A DNA stretch of 64,000 nucleotides from Bettongia penicillata ogilbyi. Lineage: Eukaryota > Chordata > Mammalia > Diprotodontia > Potoroidae. The notes under the pieces were generated by a model. It did no database searches. It worked only from the letters and a program-made list of their open reading frames with translations, and had not been told where the DNA came from. Position numbers and translations under genes: made by a program. The DNA lies in contig JAJHZJ010000268.1 in assembly GCA_023548195.1 (NCBI GenBank), positions 3,015,266 through 3,079,265 of the forward strand. The letters run 5' to 3'. This document shows positions 56,668-64,000 of the stretch, in pieces. Position 1 is the first letter of the stretch. Every line of letters begins with the position of its first letter.

Positions 56668-57687
56668 TTATGCTTCTCTTGATTCTTGTGTTTGAAAGTC
56701 AAATTTTCTATTCAGTTCTGGTCTTTTCATCAAGATTACTTGAAAGTCTTCTATATCATTGAATGATCATTTTTTCCCCTGAAGTATTATACTCAGTTTT
56801 GCTGAGTAGTTGATTCTTGGTTTTAATCCCAGTTCCTTTGACTTCTGGATCATATTCCAACCCCTTTGATGCCTTAATATAGAAGCTGCTAGGTCCTGTT
56901 TATCCTCATTGTATTTCCACAATACTCAAATTGTTTCTTCCTAGCTATTTGCAGTATTTTCTCCTTGCCTTGGGAACTCTGAAATTTGGCCACAATGTTC
57001 CTAAGAGTTTCTCTTTTTGGATCTCTTTCAGGAGGTGATCAGTGGATTCTTTCAATATTTATTTTGCCCTCTGGCTCTAGAATATCAGGGCAGTTTTCCT
57101 TGATAATTTCATGAAAGATAATGTCTAGGCTCTTTTTCTGATCATAACTTTCAGGTAGTCTCATAATTTTTAAATTGTCTCTCCTGGATCTATTTTCCAG
57201 GTCAGTTATTTTTCCAATGAGATATTTCACATTATCTTCTATTTTTTCAATCCTTTGGTTTTGTTTTTTAACTTCTTGGTTTATCATATGGTCATTAGTT
57301 TCCCTGAATTCCACTCTCAATTTTAAAGAACTCTTTTCTTCAGTGAGCTTTTGAACCTCCTTTTCCATTTGGCTAATTCTGCTTTTTAAAGCCTTCTTCT
57401 CCTCATTGACTTTCTGGATCTCTTTCTCTAATTGAGTTAAGCTCTTTTTAAAGGTGTTATTTTCCTCAGCATTTTTTTAGGCCTCCTTCAGCAAGCTGTT
57501 GACATGCTTTTCAAGCTCTTCCATGGCCTGAACCCATTACATATTTGTTTTGGAGGTAATGGATACAGAAACCTTGACTTCTTCTGACAATATGCTTTGT
57601 TCTTCCTCACTTGAAAGGGTAGAAGGAAATACCTGTTCACAGAGAAAGTAACCTTCTATGGTCTTATTTTTTTCCTTTTTTGGGCAT
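56668..57687 (-). pseudogene. HAL1 ORF1 (L1 ORF1p-like), disrupted
   Basis: It starts MPKKG near 57,687, and about 340 codons fit the region. The longest open block (57,039-57,368) encodes MEKEVQKLTEEKSSLKLRV, then coiled-coil sequence, DNVKYLIGKITDLENRSRRDN and LKIMRLPESYDQKKSLD, matching the end of the coiled coil and the RRM of L1 ORF1p. The upstream part has frameshifts and an in-frame TAG-type break near 57,478. Presumed dead. Confidence 0.78.
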
Positions 57688-58279
57688 TTTCCCAGTCAGT
57701 TACTTGACTTCTGAATCCTGTCTCAAGAGGAGGGTTCTAGTGCTCCTCCCCTCCCCCCCAGTACAATGCTCAGGGTTGAGTTTCAGATCAGCTGCTCAGT
57801 TCCTCCAGGGGCTTTAGGCCACATGCTTCAGAAATGGACACCCACTGCTGCTGCTGCCACCCCTGCTGTTGCTGCTGCTACCACCATCGTAGCCTGGGGC
57901 CAGTGTTGTGGGGATCCCCTCTCCCCCTCTCACCCAGTTGGCAAAGCCCTCTTACTGACCTTTGAAGCTTTCTTCGCACTTGTGGGTTGAGGGAACTGAG
58001 ACCCTCCCTGCTTGGAATTCTGCCCTGAAGGCCTGTTTCAGTGCTGTTCCTTCTGGTGCCATGTGGCCAGGGCTGGGTTCTGCTCCACTCAGCATCCCAT
58101 GGGATAGACCTTTCCTGTTGGCCTTGCAGGTTACCTTTGGCTGGAAATCTCTTTCACTCTGTCCTTTTGTGGCTTCTGCTGCTCTAGAATTTATTCAGAG
58201 TAATTTTTAACAAGTATTTTATGGGTTGTGGGAGAAGAGTTAGCATACCCTCTCTCCCCATATCTTTTGTTTTAATTTT

Positions 58280-59010
58280 TGTTTCAGTTAACAAACATTT
58301 ATTTTCTTTCCCACTTACAGGATAAAGGAAAACAAAACAAGACAAAACAAAACCCTGATAACGAATATGAATAGTCAAGCAAAACAAGCTTCCACATTGG
58401 CCACGTCAAAAAAATGTCTCATTCTGCATTTGAGTTTTTACCTTTCTGTCTGGAACTGGCCAGGCATTGTTCATCACTCCTCTATAATCATGGCTGTTCG
58501 TTACGTTAGCCTAACTTCTTAACTCTTTAAAGTTATCTGTCTTTGTGATGTTGTTGTTTGTAAATAAATTGTGCTACTGGTGCTGTTCACATCACTTGGT
58601 AACAGTTCACACAGGTATTCAAAGGTTTCTCTGAAACCATCATGTCTTATAAAACAATGGTATTTGATTATTGCTATTGTTTAGTTATTTGTCAGTCTTG
58701 TCTTACTCTTAGTGCTCCCATTTGGAGTTTTCTTGGCAAAGATACTGGAGTGGTTTTTCATTTCTTCTTCAGCTCACTTTATAGATGAGGAAACTGAGGC
58801 AAATAGGGTTAAGCGATTTTCCCAGGGTCACACAGCTCGAAAGTGTCTGAGGCTGGATTTGAACTCAAGCCTTCCTGATTCCAGGCCTGGAATTCTATCT
58901 AATGTTGCCACCTAGATGCCCAAATTCTATCCCATTCCTATAAAATAATTTGCTCTGCCATTCCACAATTGGTAGACACCCCATTACTTTTAGTTTTTAG
59001 TTCTTTACTA
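58280..59010 (-). mobile_element. L1 3' end, antisense, interrupted by a SINE
   Basis: Plus-strand cues TTCCACATTGGCCACGTCAA, GTCTCATTCTGCATTTGAG, TTTCTCTGAAACCATCATG (before the SINE) and CATTCCACAATTGGTAGACA (after it) are the reverse of a marsupial L1 3' region. Confidence 0.65.
58690..58922 (-). mobile_element. tRNA-headed SINE with RTE-type tail, antisense
   Basis: TTTGGAGTTTTCTTGGCAAA, GATGAGGAAACTGAGGCAAA, GGTCACACAGCTCGAAAGTG and TTGCCACCTAGATGCCC cover tail to head. Confidence 0.8.
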
Positions 59011-59054
59011 GAGCTAGATATTTCTAGGAAACTAGGTAGATTGATATCTAGCTT

Positions 59055-59105
59055 ATCTATCTATCTATCTATCCATCTATCATCCATCTCTCTGTCTGTC
59101 TATAA
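59055..59105. repeat. (CTAT)n / (CTGT)n microsatellite
   Basis: Tandem CTAT and CATC units followed by CTGTCTGTCT. Confidence 0.9.
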
Positions 59106-59499
59106 ATTGCTAGCAAGACACATCTCCTTGATCTGGTACTTGTAAAATAGATTTGTAAAATCATCATAAGACTTTGAATTTATCCCTATAAAGTCCCTTT
59201 CTATGAATTCGATCCAACATTATAGATTATTAAGATTTTTGGGATCTTTACTCTGTCATCCAACATGTTAGCTATCTTACTTAACTTTGTACCATCTGCA
59301 AATTTGATAAATGTTCCATCTATGCCTTTATTCAAATTACTGATACAAAAGATTAAATTGCACATGGCCAACCAGATCCCTGGGTTGCTTCACTAATGGC
59401 CTTCTTCCAAGTGTTGAGGTTTTATCATTCAACTAGTTCCAAATCTACCTAAATGGACTACTATTGAACTCATAGTTATTCATCCTCTAAATAAATACA

Positions 59500-59550
59500 C
59501 ACACATGCATATATACATATACATATATATATATATATATGTATATACAC
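59500..59550. repeat. CATA/TA-rich simple repeat
   Basis: CACACATGCATATATACATA continuing into a TA run ending GTATATACACATG. Confidence 0.88.
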
Positions 59551-59954
59551 ATGCTTGCTAAAAATTAGGTAAAGAACATGCAAAAAATTTCTCTGATCAA
59601 ATAATCTAGTGACCTTGTTTAAAAAGAAAACATTCAATCTAGTTTACTTTGATAAGGCCATCATGGCTCATTCTGCTCAGTCCTGTCTTTTCAGGTTCTT
59701 TACTAACAATCCTTTGAATAGTGTCTTCTAGATTTTTCCAAGAGTCAAAGAAAGTCAAGGTTATTTGCAAATTTTCATATTATATCCTTTCCCCTCTTTT
59801 GCTCAAAATCAAAATGACATTTGCCCTTCTCCAGTATTGTGGTACCTATCTTATTTTCTACAATCTTTCCAAAAATAATTCACCTAATCCACATGAGAAA
59901 AGAAGTAAATAGATTTGAATAAAATAAGGCTCCCATAGCTAAAGCTCAACTGTA

Positions 59955-60190
59955 TTATGCAATGTGATATAATGAAAAGAATACTAGCTATTGATTTGTA
60001 AGACCTGAATTTGAATCTAGGCACTTTTACTTATGAGAGAGGCAAGTCATTATTGCCTCACTCAGTATCAGATTACCCATCTGTAATATTGGGATAATGA
60101 TACTGGTTCAGTGAGCTCATATAGTTGTTTTAAGGTTGAAATAAGAGAGTGAAAGTGCTTTGGAATTATAAAATGTTATATGTCTAAATT
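59955..60190 (+). mobile_element. MIR-type SINE
   Basis: ATGTGATATAATGAAAAGAA, GACCTGAATTTGAATCTAGG and AAAGTGCTTTGGAATTATAA give MIR order. Confidence 0.6.
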
Positions 60191-61604
60191 CCTACTCTAA
60201 AAAAAATTTTTTAGAACATGAGTCTCTTTGTCAGAAATCAGGTCATGAGATTTTTAAAAAATTAGAAAAATAAACAAACAAACCCTTAAACCTAGTCAAC
60301 CAGGAAAGTACTAGTTCTTTTTCACTAGAGATTTTAAGATGAAGATTTTCCTACTTGGCTTCAAAAGCTGAGTAGCCAAATGTAAAGTGTAACTCTATCT
60401 AGTTGGCAATTCAGAAGCTAAGAAGGACTGTCTTCTCCCTAGTTTTTATTGTCAAAATTCAAAAGATTTGATAGCCTCTGTGAATCAAAAATGGTATATC
60501 AAAGTGTGTGATAAAGAAAAGCAAAACACTGACGAAAGTTAATCATTAGTGTTCAAAGATAGACCATTTAAGTCATATTTAGATTTTGGTGGAATGATTT
60601 CAGAGAGTGAGGCCAAAGGACGTAAGAAAATTAACAAGTAGGCTTGTGTGCAGCCCAAACCTCTCTTTCTAGGCTTTCATCATGTTGCTGATACAGCGAA
60701 ACTGATTAAAATATCACCCCACTTTCCAAAAAGAAAGAAGCGGTCTGTTTTGGTTTTTTTTTTTTTTGCTTAATGCATTAACTTCCATAGAAGAGGAAGA
60801 AGGATGGTTTGGGGATCAGCAGACTGTGAAAGCCTTAATCAGAATGCCAAGTAAGGTTAAGGATGCGAGAATTTAGGCATGGAAATTTCCCAGCCACTTG
60901 GTCTTCAAGTGGCAATATATTGTTTCAGTTAACCTGGGGACACCTAATTTGCATATCATTTGCACATTGATTTCAAAGGGGCCTAAGTACTGAACGTATG
61001 AATATATGAAGGTGACTGCAAATGTATTTAAAGATAATGTTCCCTATCCCTGAAATATTCCACAGAGGTGAAAGAGAACTTGTTAGCCACCCACTGAGGA
61101 GAAGGACAATCTCCTCTTACCAGAATTCAAGGAGCTAATGGCCACAGATGGGTTGTTAGACCAATAAATTGCTGAAAGGGAAGAAGGGATGAATTCCTGA
61201 ATTTTTCTTTCACTTTTCTTGTAAACAAAAAATTTCAGACACAAAATGTAATCTGAAACTGAAGAGGAGAGTAAGTAATTTCTGGTAGCTTTATATACTA
61301 CTTATCTATGTTCTCATTAGCATGGTCACTGTCATTGATATAGATTGCAATGTGTGTGCCTTTTCTTCCTATGTGATTTGTGTCCATGCCCTCCAATAAA
61401 TTCATCATAGAGGACCTTCCTTCTTAGAGAAGGATTGTATCTCTTTGATGTTAAAATTGCAATTATTTCTTAGAGAATATTGTTTAGAAACTATGTTCAC
61501 TTACAAGTTTTGATGTTTGATCTGTACAAACATTTCTACCTTTTGTAACTCCCCCAAAAAGAATTGAATATAGAACAAAGGAATATAGGAGACCTCTTTT
61601 AGGG
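60191..61604. other. Mostly repeat-free block, candidate regulatory sequence
   Basis: No gene or named repeat. A T15 run lies at 60,752-60,766. An octamer ATTTGCAT is at 60,947-60,954, with GATTTCAAAGGGG (a TCF/LEF-like core) about 15 bp downstream. Role inferred only. Confidence 0.35.
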
Positions 61605-61985
61605 GGATAATTCCCCCTCCCCAAGCTCTGATTGGGTTTCATACTCGACCTGGGGGCACGCAGCCTAGATTGCCATTGAACCTGATCTCAGGGGAAGAGA
61701 TTTGTGGGTAGGAAATGGGGAAATGAATTAAGACACTGAGAATAAAAAGGAAGAAATAGGTAGCATCACAAATATGAGCCAGCATGGGGGAACTAGGCAA
61801 GTATTAGCTCACACATCCTATGAGTCAAAAGACTTCTGTAAGGATAGTCATAAAACTCAATATCTCTTCCTGTAGTGGGCAGAGTTTCACTCACAGCTCA
61901 CTACCTTTCTCTTCCTGGGTATTTAGAACCCAGATCAGCCATAAACATAAAATAAAAAGTAAAAATTTCTTATAGGTTTCTCCCT
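61605..61985. other. Possible solitary LTR-like sequence
   Basis: The block opens with GGGGGATAATTCCCCCTCCC, has GCTCTGATTGGGTTTCATAC and ends near an AATAAAAAG. This resembles an endogenous retroviral LTR layout, but I see no convincing TG..CA ends or target duplication. Confidence 0.25.
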
Positions 61986-62218
61986 TAGCAGCTTGGGATA
62001 TGTATTTCCTACTTTGTGATCAATCCAAGGATATATCTAGTTTATAAGTTGAATCTCAGATTTTTAACAATTCAATATTAATCCTACCCTTTGACTTAAC
62101 ATTTTCAAATTAGCTACAAATCCTCTGACTAGTTTTCAATGACCAAATAGTATTCTATCTAAGCAAGAAATACTTTCTTTCTTTTCCACTCTTTATCAGT
62201 AAATATTTAGACACACAG
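61986..62218. other. Unassigned sequence
   Basis: No gene or recognised repeat is seen. Confidence 0.35.
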
Positions 62219-62650
62219 GAGGAGTCAAAGTCCAGAGGCAGAGAAGAGTTTATCTGAGCTCTCCCAACACTTCCCTCCAAACAACTTTAAAATAATGCCT
62301 CAACTCAAATTCTGGATTGGTAGAACCAACAGAAGGGCAGAATGAGATGTTCTTTCAGCCCAAGACAACTTAGAAGTTTGGAAAGAGACATCTGTGATAG
62401 AAGGTTGGAGGATGACCCAGAACCATATGGATGAAGCACCAGTGGTGGGACTAGGTGATGGTAACAAAAGCAGCATCAGTTTCAGGAGTTCCCAAGCTAG
62501 AGATGCTAAAGGTACCTGGCAACTAGTCAAAAGAGACTATAGGGAACCCCTGTACTAGCACTAGACATAAGACCAGATCCTGTTTGGCAACTCCATTGCC
62601 TATACCCACACTGGGTCATAGTTCAAAGGCAGGGAGAAATACTTTCAAGA
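62219..62650 (+). mobile_element. L1 5' UTR fragment (marsupial type)
   Basis: GGAGGAGTCAAAGTCCAGAG, CTCTCCCAACACTTCCCTCC, AAATAATGCCTCAACTCAAA and GACAACTTAGAAGTTTGG match the 5' UTR type seen at the window start. It stops at about 62,650 without reaching an ORF1. Confidence 0.65.
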
Positions 62651-62660
62651 GACAGTGGGA

Positions 62661-64000
62661 GCAGGCTGGAGACAAGATGACATAGTAGAAGGAGGGTTCT
62701 GCCTGAACTCCATCTCCAAACCCCTCAAAATACCTATAAAAATGACTTTAAACAAATTCTAGAGTAGCAGAAGCCACAAAATGGCAGAGTGAAACAGATT
62801 TCAAGCCCAAGACAATCTGGAAGGCCAAAAGAAAGGGTCTATTGCATGGGGCTCGGAGCAGAACACACCCTAATCTGGGCTATCCTTGAACAGACAGACT
62901 GTAACAGGCTTCAGGGGGCTGAATCACTGGCAGCTGTATGGGTTTTCAGACTTCTTAACCCACAAACACTAAAAACAGCTTCAAAGGTCAGTGGGGAAAA
63001 CTCTCTTACCTGGGTGAGAGAAGGACATGATCCGTCCCCAGGTCCTGCCCCAGCCCCAGGCTGCAAGTTCTGGAGCTCTCTGCCTACAGAAGGTGGGGGA
63101 ATTGAGCAGCTTATCTGGGTCATAGTCCTGGGTGGTGGTCCTAGGGTAAGAAATAGCACTGGGGTGGTGAAACTGGTGGCAGCTCTGGAAAGGGAATCCT
63201 ACTTGCAATTCAAAGGCAGAAAAGACTGTTTGTGGTTGCTCATAGACCAGAGCACAGGCTAGGAGAGTAGCAAACACCTCTCCTTTGATCATTCCACTTT
63301 GGAGGAACTGAGAATTCATGGGTCCCTAGAGATATTTCTGAAAACAACTGCACAAAATCTCTGAAACATGGGGCAGTACACTCTCAACAAAGAGCTCAAA
63401 ATTCAGGTAATTGGCTGGGGAAATGACCCAAAAGGGGAAAAAAGACTATAGAAAGTTACTTTCTTGGTGAAAATGTATTTTCTTACATCGTTGGGGATGA
63501 GGAAGATGAAACATATGAAACATAAACAGTTGAAGGAAGATGGCAAGGTCAAGGTTCCTATATCCAAAGCCTCAGGGAAAAATATGAAATGGTCTCAGGC
63601 CATGGAAGAGCTCAAAATTGATTTTGAAAATCAACTAAGAGAAGTAGAGGAAAAATTGGGAAGAGAAATAAGAGCAATGCAAGAAATCATGAAAAACAAG
63701 TCAACAACTTGCTAAAGGAGACCCAAAAAATGCTGAAGAATAATATCTTTAAAAATAGACTAATCCAAATGGCAAAAGAGGTCCAAAAAGTCAATGAGGA
63801 GAAGAATGCCTTAAAAAGTAGAATTAACCAGATGGAAGAGGAGGTCCAAAAGCTCACTGAGGAAAATAGTTCCTTAAAAATTAGAATGAAGCAAATGGAA
63901 GCTAAAGACTTTATGAGAAATCAAGAAATTATAAAACAAAACCCAAAGAATGAAAAAATAGAAGAAAATGTGAAATATCTCATTGGGAAAACCACTGACC
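62661..64000 (+). mobile_element. Third HAL1/L1-type element, cut by the window edge
   Basis: It starts CTGGAGACAAGATGACATAG (a worn form of the GGAGCCAAGATGGCAGAG start), has a 5' UTR to about 63,422 related to those of the two HAL1 copies, and then an ORF1 relic. Whether an ORF2 follows (L1) or not (HAL1) cannot be seen. The 157-codon frame at 62,789-63,262 lies in the 5' UTR. Confidence 0.7.
63423..64000 (+). pseudogene. L1/HAL1 ORF1 relic, partial
   Basis: It starts MTQKGKK at 63,423. Frameshifts follow in the basic N-terminal part. The coiled coil (EELKIDFENQLREVEEK from about 63,604) is open to 63,715, where a frameshift (near AAGCAAGAAATCATGAAAA-type sequence) breaks it again. Later heptads (63,830-63,990) remain recognisable. 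The RRM and C-terminal domain lie beyond the window. Confidence 0.72.

Larger units (their letters stand above)
55651..58254 (-). mobile_element. Second full-length HAL1 (different subfamily)
   Basis: Read on the minus strand: a start of GGGGAGAGAGGGTATGCTAA at 58,254-58,259, a 5' UTR to about 57,690, a broken ORF1 (57,687-56,668), then about 1 kb of 3' UTR ending in an A/T-rich tail. No ORF2. A 14-bp duplication TCCCCATATCTTTT lies at 55,637-55,650 and 58,255-58,268. The YY1-like CAAGATGGC present in the other copies is missing from its 5' end. Confidence 0.8.
54848..59900 (-). mobile_element. Antisense L3/CR1 LINE fossil broken by later insertions
   Basis: 3' pieces: 54,848-55,145 (TTCCTTGAAGATCTCCAGTT, AATTGTTAGGAAGTTTCTGT, TTTTGCCCTCCGGGGG) and 55,345-55,640 (TCCTAGTTGCCTTCCTTGCT). 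The reverse transcriptase region lies at about 59,100-59,900 (CCATCTGCAAATTTGATAAA, ACCAGATCCCTGGGTTGCTT, GATAAGGCCATCATGGCTC). Interruptions are a MIR3 (55,150-55,340), a HAL1 (55,651-58,254), an L1 3' end with a SINE (about 58,280-59,010) and simple repeats. Confidence 0.65.

Noticed and set aside
62789..63262. 157-codon frame as a gene
   Set aside because: It lies in the 5' UTR of the third HAL1/L1-type element and has no recognised domain.

Overview
The window reads as non-coding DNA from a marsupial nuclear genome. I find no ribosomal or tRNA gene, no bacterial signal and no exon I can defend. It is AT-rich and packed with layers of interspersed repeats. The repeat families point to a marsupial: tRNA-headed SINEs with an RTE-type tail, a second SINE family with the core GATGGCTCTGGAGGAGAAAG, THER1/MIR-type CORE-SINEs, many L2 and L3/CR1 remnants, L1 with a marsupial-type 5' UTR, and ORF1-only 'half-L1' (HAL1) elements. 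Species is not resolved. All family names are from memory of consensus sequences and should be checked against Dfam/Repbase.

Layout. 1-1,960: a gutted L1. 3.2-4.2 kb: a CORE-SINE split by a SINE-spacer-SINE insertion. 5.0-6.4 kb: an L3 fragment and a hAT-like MITE inside a SINE. 6.7-8.4 kb: mostly unique sequence. 8.4-13.5 kb: old SINE and L2/L3 debris and a long CT microsatellite. 13.6-16.7 kb: a degraded L3/CR1, a 128-bp tandem duplication and a GA microsatellite. 16.7-19.0 kb: largely repeat-free and a candidate regulatory region. 19.0-29.5 kb: scattered SINEs and an antisense non-LTR reverse transcriptase tail at 23.7-24.1 kb. 29.5-31.8 kb: unassigned AT-rich sequence. 31.8-34.0 kb: an old repeat split by an L1 with the 5' inversion typical of twin priming, itself carrying two SINEs. 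34.7-37.7 kb: nested SINEs, one with a perfect 16-bp target-site duplication. 38-46 kb: mostly unique, with L2, L3 and SINE pieces.

46.2-53.1 kb is the most layered region. Pieces of one RTE-like LINE lie in order and in the same orientation (endonuclease, linker, reverse transcriptase, C-terminus). They are separated by two L2 copies. The first L2 holds a full-length HAL1 and a SINE. The second holds a 0.67-kb composite retroelement made of a HAL1 5' UTR joined to an unrelated 3' part. 54.8-59.9 kb is an antisense L3/CR1 broken up by a second full-length HAL1, an L1 3' end and SINEs. 59.9-62.2 kb is mostly unique. 62.2-64.0 kb holds an L1 5' UTR fragment followed by a third HAL1/L1-type element that runs off the window.

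No genes here act together. The only coding relics are broken retrotransposon ORFs. The most useful signals are the composite retroelement, the three HAL1-type copies in 18 kb, the reconstructable insertion order, the near-identical tandem duplication and a few repeat-free blocks that could be conserved regulatory elements.
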